DNA of 64,000 nt from Mucilaginibacter sp. dw_454 (GCF_018449775.1 NZ_JAAVVB010000008.1:1-64000); one strand, 5' to 3'. Positions 46,758 through 55,113 are shown, numbered from the stretch's first letter. Numbers and translations: made by a program. The notes: a model not told the origin generated them from the sequence alone.

Positions 46758-47963
46758 TTATAATTGATCTTTAACCCAGTTCAACTCGCGGGCAATGGAA
46801 TCATTAATAGGCAATTTCTTAGCGTCGGGCAATACACCCCAGGTATAGGTTTCTACCTCCAGGTGATTGGTAAAACCTGACTTTTTCTGGATTTCCAACA
46901 CTTTAATAATATCAGATTGGGTTGATTGCACCAGCCCGTATTCTTCTGTAAATATCGGCACATGAAAATGCGCGCGCCAATGTTCTACCAGCGGATTATC
47001 AATGTCGCTCAAAGCTTCCGGCAGATCCGGGTATCGGATAAATTTGCCATTCACCTTTTTAGCAACCACCTGGTGCAGGTAGGTCGACTCGTCAAAGCGG
47101 GCAAAAGCATCTCTTATACCGTCACGCTCATCGACATCCTGAGGCAACACGGCTTTCAGCGCAGCGCTAATCTGGATCTTGCCTACTTCAATGCCTTTTT
47201 CGGCCAATTTATCTATAACGTCCTGATGCTGTTCGTAGCCTATAGCAAAATGGCAAACGTCATAACACAAAGTAATATGTTGTTTAATCAGGTTCTCGGC
47301 TTCGTCCTCATCCACATCAAACTGTTTGGCAATGATGCTTCGGCCCATGGGCAAAAGCGCTTGCTCATACCAGGCAATAAACTCTTCGCCGGTTTCCAAA
47401 ATACCATCAGGCTCAGGTTCTATGTCCAGGTGCATGATGACACCGGTTTCTCGGTATTTTTTAATCAGCGCGCCGGCTACCAGTAAAATATTGTGTGTGG
47501 CAATGCTGGTAGCTTCCTGTAATTCGTCAGCAGTGGTATACCAATGGCGATAACTTAATGGCGATGTAGAGATACCGCCATCCATACCTTTTGGTAATAG
47601 TTGAAACAAAATGCGGAACATCCGCTGGGTATAATCCACGCGCAGTTTAGTCGTCCAATCGGGCGCATGCACCTGGTCCTTCACTGCTGTATGGTGAAAT
47701 TCGCCGTAAGGGAAACCATTCATGGTGAAGACATAAGCGTCGTTATCGGTTAGCCACTGTTTAAACTCGGTAAGGTTGCTAAATTGATCAAGCTCAACAC
47801 TGGCAACATTAGATAACCGCAGACCGATCCCCATCGGTGCATCGGGCGATAATTGCTTTTTTATCCCCGGGAAATTCTGCTTCAACGCAGCAAAATGCGA
47901 CGGCCAGTTTTCGCCGGGATGAATATTGGTACAGTAAGTTAAATGTCCGGTCGATGTTTGCAT
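46758..47963 (-). CDS. eboE: Metabolite traffic protein EboE (TIM-barrel, sugar-isomerase-like)
   Basis: A 401-residue xylose-isomerase-like TIM barrel. Characteristic stretches are LTYCTNIHPGENWPSHF at the start, NGFPYGEFHH near residue 80, LDIEPEPDGILETGEEFI near residue 176, and LCYDVCHFAIGYE. The Glu and His in these motifs could bind a metal as in sugar-phosphate isomerases. It is widely conserved in ebo clusters but its reaction is not established. It sits between a 229-bp repeat-rich gap upstream and eboF downstream. Confidence 0.92.
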   Translation of the reverse strand: MQTSTGHLTYCTNIHPGENWPSHFAALKQNFPGIKKQLSPDAPMGIGLRLSNVASVELDQFSNLTEFKQWLTDNDAYVFTMNGFPYGEFHHTAVKDQVHAPDWTTKLRVDYTQRMFRILFQLLPKGMDGGISTSPLSYRHWYTTADELQEATSIATHNILLVAGALIKKYRETGVIMHLDIEPEPDGILETGEEFIAWYEQALLPMGRSIIAKQFDVDEDEAENLIKQHITLCYDVCHFAIGYEQHQDVIDKLAEKGIEVGKIQISAALKAVLPQDVDERDGIRDAFARFDESTYLHQVVAKKVNGKFIRYPDLPEALSDIDNPLVEHWRAHFHVPIFTEEYGLVQSTQSDIIKVLEIQKKSGFTNHLEVETYTWGVLPDAKKLPINDSIARELNWVKDQL

Positions 47964-47999
47964 AGGTACTCTTGGTTTCGTTGCTTTTATGGCGATAAC

Positions 48000-48192
48000 T
48001 CACCCGGTCGTCGCTTCGCTCGACCACCCTCTCTTCGCCTTCGGCGGAAAGAGGGTTATTTTCTTTTTCATCACCCTCTTTCCCGCTTGCGGAAGAGAGG
48101 GTCGACCATCCGCCGTTAGGCGGAGTAGTCGGGGTGAGTCGACGGCGCTTAATTTGTTATCTCCCTCTCCTTTGGAGAGGGCCGGAGAGAGG
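48000..48192. repeat. Cluster of hairpin-forming repeats between eboD and eboE
   Basis: At least four strong hairpins lie in about 190 bp: CCCTCT...AGAGGG twice (near 48027-48056 and 48074-48101), CCGCCgttaGGCGG (48110-48123), and CCCTCTCCtttGGAGAGGG (48163-48181). The flanks GGTCG...CGACC add a further stem. These are of the dispersed type often seen in Bacteroidota intergenic DNA. Here they sit inside an operon, so they may alter mRNA stability or expression ratio. Confidence 0.75.
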
Positions 48193-49356
48193 TCACGCGC
48201 TTATTGCCGCATGCTCACTCTTCAATATTTCGCCTGCTTTTTTTACCAGCAATGGGTTAATTTCGTGCACCTCTTCGCCTACGCCAATCTGCTCCAACAG
48301 CATAATGGTTAGCTCACCGCCAAGATGTTCACGGAACTCCTGCAAGCCTATCAATATCGGGCTATCATCGCCGGTAACTTCCAGCAATGGGTGTGTAATC
48401 TCAAACCCTATTTTCTTGATCAGATTAACCACCCGGTTAGCATCTTCGGTCGAGATTCTTCCCGAAAGACTTGAATACACTGTATCCAGCGCAATACCCA
48501 TAGCCACTGCCTCGCCGTGTAATACTTTAAAATTGGTTAACTGCTCCAGTTTATGCGCACTCCAATGCCCAAAATCCAACGGACGGGATGAGCCTTTTTC
48601 AAACGGATCCAGACCGGCAATATGGTTCAGGTGCAGCTCGGCGCAACGCTTAATCAGGTATTTCATGGTCGGCATGTCGCGGGCCACCAGGGCATCGGCG
48701 TTTTGTTCCAACCATTCAAAAAATCCGGCATCTTTAATTAATGATACTTTGATGGCTTCGGCAATACCTGATCGGTAATCGCGGTCGCTTAGTGTCAATA
48801 AAAACTGATCGTCATTAAACACCGCTACCGGAGGTACGAACGTCCCCAGGAAATTCTTTTTGCCGAAATAGTTGATACTATTCTTTACTCCCACGCCCGA
48901 GTCGTTTTGCGACAGTACGGTAGTTGGAATGCGGATATGCTTTACACCCCGATGCGCAACTGCCGAAGCATAGCCCACCATATCTAATATTGAACCGCCG
49001 CCTATAGCAGCCACATAACTGTGGCGGTCGATCTTGTATTGATTGATGATTTCCAGCACGCGGCTAAAATAGCTTTCGTCATTTTTAATGATTTCGCCAC
49101 CCGGCATCGCGATAATCTCCGGGATCAATTGCGCAGCTTTATGAATGGCAAAGTAGCGGCGTATTTTATCAGCAAGCTCGGGCTTTGCCTTCAACACGTC
49201 CTGATCTACTACAAACAGGATCTTTTTTATCGATGCTGATGTTGAATCTGCTTCAATAAAATCATTGAACCCTATATTAGATAAATCAAAAAGACCCGAG
49301 GTAAAAAAGGTCTTGTACTCAAACCTCACACTAAACGACTGCTGTAAATATTCCAT
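48193..49356 (-). CDS. eboD: EboD, 3-dehydroquinate synthase-like enzyme
   Basis: A 387-residue sugar-phosphate cyclase family protein. The NAD site is AAIGGGSILDMVGYAS near residues 114-130, and IPTTVLSQNDSGVGVKN follows. Likely metal ligands are Glu in SGIAEAIKVS, His in DFGHWSAHKLE and His in LHGEAVAMG. The ebo version is distinct from housekeeping AroB and its substrate is not known. It could be a cyclase acting on a sugar phosphate. Repeat-rich gaps on both sides (eboC side 624 bp, eboE side 229 bp) separate it from its operon neighbours. Confidence 0.92.
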   Translation of the reverse strand: MEYLQQSFSVRFEYKTFFTSGLFDLSNIGFNDFIEADSTSASIKKILFVVDQDVLKAKPELADKIRRYFAIHKAAQLIPEIIAMPGGEIIKNDESYFSRVLEIINQYKIDRHSYVAAIGGGSILDMVGYASAVAHRGVKHIRIPTTVLSQNDSGVGVKNSINYFGKKNFLGTFVPPVAVFNDDQFLLTLSDRDYRSGIAEAIKVSLIKDAGFFEWLEQNADALVARDMPTMKYLIKRCAELHLNHIAGLDPFEKGSSRPLDFGHWSAHKLEQLTNFKVLHGEAVAMGIALDTVYSSLSGRISTEDANRVVNLIKKIGFEITHPLLEVTGDDSPILIGLQEFREHLGGELTIMLLEQIGVGEEVHEINPLLVKKAGEILKSEHAAISA

Positions 49357-49505
49357 ATCAAAAAGCGAATATCTAAAACATTAATTTAATATGAGTTACC
49401 TAACTAAAATTTGACGGAAATATTGAGGTAGGATTAGAGGGGGATTAGGGTACGGATGATTAACAACACCACTAAATCGTCAATTTGCGAATCCCTTGGT
49501 TATTA

Positions 49506-49941
49506 ATCGCTCGTATAGCGCTCATGGCCGCTAAGGCCTAGTTCTTTTTCCTTAGATGAAAAAGAACCAAAAAATCAAGTCAGCAAAAACCTTCCCCCCA
49601 CAGGCCAGACTCCCAGGCCCGGTTTGCTGACAGGCCATTGCGCGCTTTTTTGATTCACACAGTTGCAGTAGCTTCAATAGAATGAAAACGTCAGACGCAG
49701 AGCTTCAGGTGAAGACGGTAAAACGATGGTGGGCCGTGCGGCTGCAGGGCTGTTGGGAATGTTGCCTGAAGCGCCGGCCCATGTGCGACAATAGGCGGCA
49801 ACAGGCCCCTGCCCAGGTTTTATCGGCTTGCAGCGCAAAGGCCATGAGCGCAAAGAAGCCTTGCGGGTGACTTGATTTTTGGTTACTTTTCATCAAGGAA
49901 AAGTAACAGCCTTAGCGGCAATTGAGCGCTAGACGAGCGAT
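49506..49941. mobile_element. MITE-like dispersed element with about 75-bp inverted ends, inside the ebo operon
   Basis: Left arm 49506-49582 and right arm 49868-49941 are imperfect inverted repeats. Both read ATCGCTCGT, AGCGCTCA, GCCGCTAAGGC, a TTTTTCCTT/GATGAAAA hairpin and AAAAATCAAGTCA in order. Each arm also forms its own hairpin (GTTCTTTTTCC with GAAAAAGAAC; GTTACTTTTCC with GAAAAGTAAC). The 285-bp core is much richer in G+C than the flanks and has only short frames with no recognisable product. It has the shape of a non-autonomous mobile element. I saw no clear target-site duplication. Confidence 0.65.
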
Positions 49942-49980
49942 AAGTAGATTGCTCGCTACTTAAAACGAAAAGCGAATGCT

Positions 49981-50871
49981 CTACGTAACCGCAAACCACT
50001 TAGCAAACCGCATAGACACCGGCAGTAAGCAAGCAATAAACACCGCGGCCCACATCGCACCAAAAGCTGCGGCCCAGGCGGCATCCATCAAGATTAACGA
50101 GATAACACCGGCTTTAACCGCTTTGCCAATATTAGGGCCGATAGGATCTTTGATTGCGTTGGCCAATGGGCGATAGATCATCCAGATAAAAGGCAGCAAA
50201 AACAAAAATGCTTCTGATTTACCATTTGCCATGGCAAAATAAGAAATGGCGCAAATCACGATAGCATAAAGCACGCCGCCGATATACAGGTTGCGTTTAT
50301 TACCGCCATGCACCTCGCCCTGGCTAATCATGGTGATGGAGAATATGTAGATGATGGGCACTATGGCCAAATAATAAAAATCCATCAGCATCGGCACCGA
50401 AATACTAATACCCAACAGCAGGTTCAGTCCGCGGCACAACCCCATATTTAACGGGCCGACAAAAGCATAGTGCTTACTCACTTTATTATACAATAACGCC
50501 GCAAAGGCGATAGCCACAGCCAACGCACCGGCATGATTACTATAAGAGAATGCAAAGCCAATACCCCAAAGCAATAGGACGATGCCTAGCAAAGTGGCTT
50601 CGCGTAAACTCACCGCTCCGCTGGGGATGGCGCGTTCGGGGCGTTCTACTTTGTCCAACTCGGCATCAAAAACATCGTTAAACACAATGCCGCCGCCGTA
50701 AAGTCCGATAGTTGAAAGGCAAAGCAATGCCACCGGATAAAAGCTATTAGCGTTAAACGTCAGGTGATAAAAATAACCGGCTATGGCAACGCCTGCCAGC
50801 ACATCGGCAACCGAAGTGACGATATTGGCCGGACGCATCAGCCTTAAATAAACGGTTAATTTACCTGCCAT
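49981..50871 (-). CDS. eboC: EboC, UbiA-like membrane prenyltransferase
   Basis: A 296-residue polytopic membrane protein of the UbiA superfamily. The first Asp-rich motif is clear: FNDVFDAELDKVERPERAIPSG near residues 64-85. The start LTVYLRLMRPANIVTSVADVLAG is also typical. A canonical second Asp-rich motif is not obvious, so its chemistry may differ from standard prenyl transfer. It lies 4 bp after the TatD-like gene. In ebo clusters it is proposed to act in membrane-linked handling of a precursor molecule. Confidence 0.92.
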   Translation of the reverse strand: MAGKLTVYLRLMRPANIVTSVADVLAGVAIAGYFYHLTFNANSFYPVALLCLSTIGLYGGGIVFNDVFDAELDKVERPERAIPSGAVSLREATLLGIVLLLWGIGFAFSYSNHAGALAVAIAFAALLYNKVSKHYAFVGPLNMGLCRGLNLLLGISISVPMLMDFYYLAIVPIIYIFSITMISQGEVHGGNKRNLYIGGVLYAIVICAISYFAMANGKSEAFLFLLPFIWMIYRPLANAIKDPIGPNIGKAVKAGVISLILMDAAWAAAFGAMWAAVFIACLLPVSMRFAKWFAVT

Positions 50872-50875
50872 GTGT

Positions 50876-51862
50876 TTAGCTTATAATGATAGATGATTTA
50901 TCAACGCGTGGCTGCTGGCCACCACGTAAAATAGTATTGCCTTCAAATTTTTGGCTTTGGTCTATAGTGCCGCCTACATTAGCAAAATCAGCCTCATCGA
51001 TTTGTCCGCTTTGCGCGAAGGCCGTAATGGCGTTGCGATAAGTGATCAGCTCGATATCGGCATCACTGATACCGCGGATCTTCATCAGCGCAGCGGTCTT
51101 TGGTACGGCCAGCGGATCGCTGATCCCCCAGTCGGCAGCCGAATTAACCATAATGCGCTCTGATCCGTATTGTTTGGCAATCTCTACCATGCGCTCATTA
51201 CCCATTTTGGTGAATGGATAGATGGTAAAAGCCGCCCAGAAGCCACGATCCAGCACATCTTTCACCGTCTCCTCATTATTATGGTCGACGATGACTTTAT
51301 ATGGGTCAAGGCCATGCTCTAAAGCAATGTCCATGCTGCGTTTGGTGCCGCCTTTTTTATCGCGGTGCGGGGTATGGATCTGTACCGGCAAGCCAGATTC
51401 TTTAGCCAGTTCCAATTGCAGGCGGTAATATTTTTCCTCGGCAGGGGTTTGGTCATCAAAACCAATCTCGCCTATGCCTACTACACCTTCTTTGTATACA
51501 AACAGCGGCAAAAGTTCCATTACCTGTTCGGCCAAAGCTTCATTATTTGCTTCGCGACTGTTGAGACCGATGGTGCAATAATGCTTAATGCCAAACTGCG
51601 AAGAGCGGAAACGCTCCCAGCCTACCAAACTGCTATAATAATCGCGGAAGCTATCAATCCCCGTACGCGGCTGACCCAGCCAAAAAGCAGGCTCTATCAG
51701 CGCTACTACACCGGCATCGGCCATGGCCTGGTAATCGTCGGTAGTGCGCGACGTCATGTGCACGTGCGGGTCAAAAAACTTCATGCCTTTAATGCCATCC
51801 AGGCTAACGGCCGGCGAAAGCGGCTCGTTCTTTACTTCTTCAAATGAATGGGTACAACACAT
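50876..51862 (-). CDS. eboB: EboB, TatD-family metal-dependent hydrolase
   Basis: A 328-residue amidohydrolase-fold protein. The DPHVHM motif at 31-36 gives the first metal ligands. GIGEIGFDD supplies the bridging Glu, IHTPHRDKKGG and VDHNNEETV the next His residues, and NSAADWG the catalytic Asp region. It could also start at Met27 (KFFDPHVHM), as in many TatD proteins. Metal-dependent hydrolysis is expected, but TatD nuclease activity should not be assumed. It follows eboA by 14 bp and precedes eboC by 4 bp. Confidence 0.92.
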   Translation of the reverse strand: MCCTHSFEEVKNEPLSPAVSLDGIKGMKFFDPHVHMTSRTTDDYQAMADAGVVALIEPAFWLGQPRTGIDSFRDYYSSLVGWERFRSSQFGIKHYCTIGLNSREANNEALAEQVMELLPLFVYKEGVVGIGEIGFDDQTPAEEKYYRLQLELAKESGLPVQIHTPHRDKKGGTKRSMDIALEHGLDPYKVIVDHNNEETVKDVLDRGFWAAFTIYPFTKMGNERMVEIAKQYGSERIMVNSAADWGISDPLAVPKTAALMKIRGISDADIELITYRNAITAFAQSGQIDEADFANVGGTIDQSQKFEGNTILRGGQQPRVDKSSIIIS

Positions 51863-51876
51863 ATCTTTCTCTATTT

Positions 51877-52707
51877 TTAGCCGAGTATAGTATCCCAGCT
51901 CAGGTTCTTATTTTCTATAACTTTTTCAAGCTCGGGATATTTAGTTAATAACGTTTTAGCCGGTGCGTAGTTTGAGGCGATGATGGCCAGCGCAGCAGCA
52001 CGGCGGTCAGTTAGTTTGCCGTCATCAAACAGGCGTTGAATATCTGCAAACAACTTATCATCAATAAACGGACCAACCAGTCGCCACATGTTCGGGTTTA
52101 ACTCGCGCCCCGCGGCCCAGCGCTCATGCGCGTAATCGCTGATGACGTAGGCCAGATCTTTATTGGCACGGGCATCGATGCCTGTTATTTTGCCAATCTC
52201 TTTATCAGTAAAAAATGCTTTCAACACCAATTGGTTCCACGCAGCCTGATCCAAATTTTGCGATGGATAAGGATTGTTATACATGATAGCCTCTAACACA
52301 GTCGCGATATTACTGCGGATGCCTTCAGAGCAGCGTTTGATCCAAAGCTCATGATGCGATAACAGTGGTAGGCTTGAATACAAGGCCACTTGCTCGCCCA
52401 TCTCCGCAGCCAGGAACAGGTTTTCTATCTTGCGGAAATATTCTTCTTTGTTAGAGCTGTCCAGGTTCATCAACAGGTAGGCGCGGCCCAGATGATCAAC
52501 CGTCCAGTCATCAACAGAAAAACCCGGAATAGCCTGACTGATAGCAGTACTTTGTTCTGTAGTAATATTCAATGGTGCCTTACCGGTTTTGCGCGGCAAT
52601 AGCATAAAGGCATTATTAAGCGGGCGGTCCTCCTCAATCCAGCTAAAAACTTCTGGCGAAGTGTTGGCCTGCAGTATCTCTTTTAGGGTAGATTTAATGT
52701 CTCGCAC
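51877..52707 (-). CDS. eboA: EboA-like protein
   Basis: A 276-residue soluble, mostly helical protein if started at the GTG at 52707 (mature reading V/M-RDIKSTLKEILQANT). An ATG at 52752 would add a hydrophobic stretch that only reflects the overlapping TMEM220 gene, so I prefer the GTG, 7 bp after that gene. Motifs include FSVDDWTVDHLGRAYLLMNL, LPLLSHHELWIKRCSEGIRS and AEAIMYNNPYP-like helices seen in EboA proteins. No catalytic residues are known. It is the first named gene of the ebo operon. Confidence 0.88.
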   Translation of the reverse strand: MRDIKSTLKEILQANTSPEVFSWIEEDRPLNNAFMLLPRKTGKAPLNITTEQSTAISQAIPGFSVDDWTVDHLGRAYLLMNLDSSNKEEYFRKIENLFLAAEMGEQVALYSSLPLLSHHELWIKRCSEGIRSNIATVLEAIMYNNPYPSQNLDQAAWNQLVLKAFFTDKEIGKITGIDARANKDLAYVISDYAHERWAAGRELNPNMWRLVGPFIDDKLFADIQRLFDDGKLTDRRAAALAIIASNYAPAKTLLTKYPELEKVIENKNLSWDTILG

Positions 52708-52714
52708 GATGGTA

Positions 52715-53101
52715 TTAAATATGAGAGATATGAACCACCACGATATAATCAATAATCAGGGCTGCCGAGATGATCAGCAAGCCAAAAAACTCACGCGTGT
52801 TTTCAATGAATGGCTTTTCGGCCTGCATGGTTTCAACCAGGCTGGGTTTGTTATACTTTACTATCCAATCGCGTACACCATCTTTTTCAAAGAAAAGTTT
52901 AACAGCATACACCAGGTAAAAACCGGTTAAGAACCCGTAAACTTTGGGGTAATACAGGCCAAAGCAAGCCAAACCGCAGCAAGCGGCAACCGCTACATAA
53001 ATCGGCACCCAAAGGTACCAGTCTATATCGTTCAAGTTTAAATAGGCAAACACCAGGAACGACAGGCAAAAGATCACGTTTATAATAATGAAGGCAATCA
53101 T
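52715..53101 (-). CDS. TMEM220-family small membrane protein, first gene of the ebo operon
   Basis: A 128-residue protein with four hydrophobic segments (about 2-20, 29-48, 54-70, 105-126) and the conserved AYLNLNDIDWYLWVPIYV opening of the TMEM220 family. Its function is unknown. It lies immediately before eboA (7 bp with the GTG start), so it is probably co-transcribed and could assist the membrane step of the ebo pathway. The 156 bp upstream holds no full-match -7 box. Confidence 0.87.
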   Translation of the reverse strand: MIAFIIINVIFCLSFLVFAYLNLNDIDWYLWVPIYVAVAACCGLACFGLYYPKVYGFLTGFYLVYAVKLFFEKDGVRDWIVKYNKPSLVETMQAEKPFIENTREFFGLLIISAALIIDYIVVVHISHI

Positions 53102-53257
53102 GGTCTTGAATTTTTTTAAAGATCTAATAGGTTTTATGGATGAGCCATGACGGCCATCACAATTTGTAAAATTACAGTACTAACGCGCAATTATACCAAT
53201 AAAATGCAAGGCTTATGTAAAAAAGCAATTACGTGTGTTTGAACTTAAGACCGTGAG

Positions 53258-54643
53258 TTATTTCTTTCGGTTAACACGATATTTGGCGATCTTTTTTTGA
53301 ACGTACTTTTGCCGGCGGTGCTCGGCCTCGGCAATGCTTTCGGTAGGGTCTCCTTCATCGTCAAAAATTTTAGGCACTGCTATGCGCTGCGAACTGTAAA
53401 TGCCCGACTCGCCGCTAAACAAATAAGCAGTAAAACAAGCTACCGCGAAGAACAAAGCATACTCGCTGCCAAACAGTTCAATACCCATAAAGGTGCTGGC
53501 CAGCGGGGTATTGGTAGCTCCTGCAAATACAGCGATAAAGCCCAATGCTGCAAACAAACTTACCGGGGCATTCATTAAGGTAGACAGCGTATTACCTAAG
53601 GTCGAACCGATATAAAACAGAGGCGTAACCTCGCCACCTTTAAAGCCGACACCTAAAGTAAGCGTAGTGTAAATGGTTTTCCATAACCAGCTCATGGGGT
53701 GCGCGCCGCCTGCTTGAAAAGCCGACGATATCGTAACCGCCCCGGGATAAGGCGCTCTAACACCCAAACCCAAATAATCAGGCTTGCCAATGATTAAGGT
53801 TAAACCGATAACTATCAATCCACCCAAAAAAGGGATTAGCCATTTTGTGGCTATAAAGCGATTAAATATGGTTTTAACACCATGTACCGACTCGGCGAAT
53901 AAATAGCTGGTTAGCCCAAATGCAATAGAAGCCACAATCACCTTGGCCAGCAGCACCACATCCAAAGGCAAATAGGCAGATAACACATTATGACCCGCAG
54001 GCACAATAGCAATATGATAAGTTTCGTGATGTACGCCCCATGCCAGTACGGTAACGTCGCCAACAATAGCGGCAACCAGGCAAGGTATTAACGCCGTGTA
54101 TTGTATCCGACCGATAGTCAACACCTCCATAGCGAAGATGGCACCCGTTAAAGGCGTACCGAACACCGCACCGAAACCGGCGGCTATACCTGCGGTCAAA
54201 ATTACACGGTTATCTTCGGGGCTTAGTTTAAACCATTTACTAAACATCTGCGCCAGGCTGCCCCCAATTTGTACTGCGGTGCCTTCGCGCCCAACGGAGC
54301 CGCCAAATAGTTGGGTAACTACCGTTGTAATCAAAATTAGCGGAGCCATTGCCTTTGGAACACCACCGCCGGGGTTGTGGATCTCGTCCATAATCAGGTT
54401 ATTACCTCCGGCAGATTTTGAGCCCCACCACTTGTAGGCAAAATATATGGCGATACCGGCCAATGGCAAGAAATAATAGATGTATTGATGCCCGAACCGA
54501 AAGTTAATAGCCAGGTTAAGCAGCCACAAAAACAGCGTGATCATACAACCAATTACAAAAGCAATGGGTAGGGTAATTGACGTCCAGCGGATTAAATGCT
54601 TAAGGGTAAGGAACTGGGAAGATTTAAAAAGTTGATTTTTCAT
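53258..54643 (-). CDS. CLC-F type fluoride/proton antiporter
   Basis: A 461-residue CLC-family membrane protein. The subfamily-specific residues match fluoride exporters. GGNNLIM at 79-85 replaces the GSGIP anion-site motif of chloride CLCs, GREGT at 118-122 (gating Glu120) has Thr instead of Pro, and GFKGGEVTPLFYIG at 333-346 replaces the usual GGxFxP. CLC-F proteins expel fluoride from the cytoplasm using proton exchange. The leader carries a fluoride riboswitch, which independently supports this function. It is transcribed alone, with a Shine-Dalgarno GTAGGA 6 nt before the ATG. Confidence 0.93.
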   Translation of the reverse strand: MKNQLFKSSQFLTLKHLIRWTSITLPIAFVIGCMITLFLWLLNLAINFRFGHQYIYYFLPLAGIAIYFAYKWWGSKSAGGNNLIMDEIHNPGGGVPKAMAPLILITTVVTQLFGGSVGREGTAVQIGGSLAQMFSKWFKLSPEDNRVILTAGIAAGFGAVFGTPLTGAIFAMEVLTIGRIQYTALIPCLVAAIVGDVTVLAWGVHHETYHIAIVPAGHNVLSAYLPLDVVLLAKVIVASIAFGLTSYLFAESVHGVKTIFNRFIATKWLIPFLGGLIVIGLTLIIGKPDYLGLGVRAPYPGAVTISSAFQAGGAHPMSWLWKTIYTTLTLGVGFKGGEVTPLFYIGSTLGNTLSTLMNAPVSLFAALGFIAVFAGATNTPLASTFMGIELFGSEYALFFAVACFTAYLFSGESGIYSSQRIAVPKIFDDEGDPTESIAEAEHRRQKYVQKKIAKYRVNRKK

Positions 54644-54650
54644 ATTATAT

Positions 54651-54660
54651 CCTACAAAAA
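54651..54660 (-). promoter_or_regulatory. Shine-Dalgarno region able to pair with the riboswitch 3' end
   Basis: The minus strand reads TTTTTGTAGG, then ATATAATATG. AGGA lies 6 nt before the start codon. The ten bases are a perfect complement of CCTACAAAAA at 54697-54706, whose CCTAC is the conserved 3' end of the fluoride aptamer. Without ligand this pairing could hide the ribosome-binding site. Confidence 0.7.
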
Positions 54661-54701
54661 GTTAAACGCAGCAGCTTTTAACTGCCAGTGATTCAGTTTT
54701 T

Positions 54702-54760
54702 GTAGGCGCCATCAGTCTGCCGGAAGGCAGACGGTTTTGATACGGAAGACACCATTTCCG
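54702..54760 (-). ncRNA. Fluoride riboswitch (crcB motif) aptamer
   Basis: On the minus strand the aptamer reads CGGAAATGGTGTCTTCCG, then TATCAAAACC, a GTCTGCC-TTCC-GGCAGAC stem, and TGATGGCGCCTAC. These match the crcB-motif layout: a P1-like stem enclosing ATGGTGT, an AACC segment, one P3-type stem with a TTCC loop, and the conserved TGATGgcgCCTAC end. It lies 58 nt upstream of the CLC-F start codon. The residue-level match and the downstream gene make this a strong call without a covariance search. Confidence 0.9.
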
Positions 54761-54773
54761 TTTTAATACAAGC

Positions 54774-54781
54774 CAAAAATA
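54774..54781 (-). promoter_or_regulatory. Putative -7 promoter box for the riboswitch transcript
   Basis: The minus strand reads TATTTTTG, a full match to TAnnTTTG. Initiation about 7 nt downstream would place the transcript start only a few nucleotides before the aptamer, which is the expected geometry. No TTG is at the exact -33 distance. Confidence 0.5.
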
Positions 54782-54817
54782 ATTATAAAAACCAATAAGG
54801 CGCTTTTTTTGCAGGTA

Positions 54818-54850
54818 AAAATTTTGCTGTCAAATTCAGACCGACAGCAA
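54818..54850 (-). terminator. Intrinsic terminator of the phnA operon
   Basis: A perfect 8-bp stem TTGCTGTC/GACAGCAA (54824-54831 and 54843-54850) followed on the minus strand by AATTTTT. It lies 32 bp beyond the stop of the 76-residue protein gene and before the promoter of the fluoride exporter. Confidence 0.65.
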
Positions 54851-54882
54851 TGCCCTTTTTTGCCGGCCCCGCAAACAATATT

Positions 54883-55113
54883 CTATTTGGTTTTTGGCAC
54901 TTTTACCGGCTCTGGTATGTAATACTGTTTAACCAGCTTGGCAACTTTATGGCGTATATGGGTTGATATATTCTTTACCCACTTTAAATTGTAAGTGCCG
55001 TTTTCTTTTTTTAAAACCTCAAAGTAGTCGGCCAGATCGCCATTGATCTCGCTTGGGTTAGCTTTTTCTATTTCTTTAATTGCCTTGTTAAAGGCATCCA
55101 TTTTACCTGCCAT
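54883..55113 (-). CDS. Uncharacterised 76-residue protein coupled to PhnA
   Basis: A small charged, probably helical protein (KAIKEIEKANPSE, GDLADYFEVLKKENGTYNLKW, HKVAKLVKQYYIPEP). I do not recognise a family. Its ATG shares one base with the stop of the phnA gene (TAATG), so translation is coupled and both are made together. A terminator follows. The coding call rests on this coupling and on the sensible amino-acid composition. Confidence 0.75.
   Translation of the reverse strand: MAGKMDAFNKAIKEIEKANPSEINGDLADYFEVLKKENGTYNLKWVKNISTHIRHKVAKLVKQYYIPEPVKVPKTK

Noticed and set aside
48134..48778. A 214-codon plus-strand frame
   Set aside because: It is antisense to eboD and the hairpin repeats; its Ser/Cys/Arg-rich product looks like a shadow of a real gene.
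49682..49896. Two overlapping short frames of about 62 codons, one on each strand
   Set aside because: Both lie inside the GC-rich core of the inverted-repeat element, have Cys/Arg/Trp-rich products and no recognisable domain.
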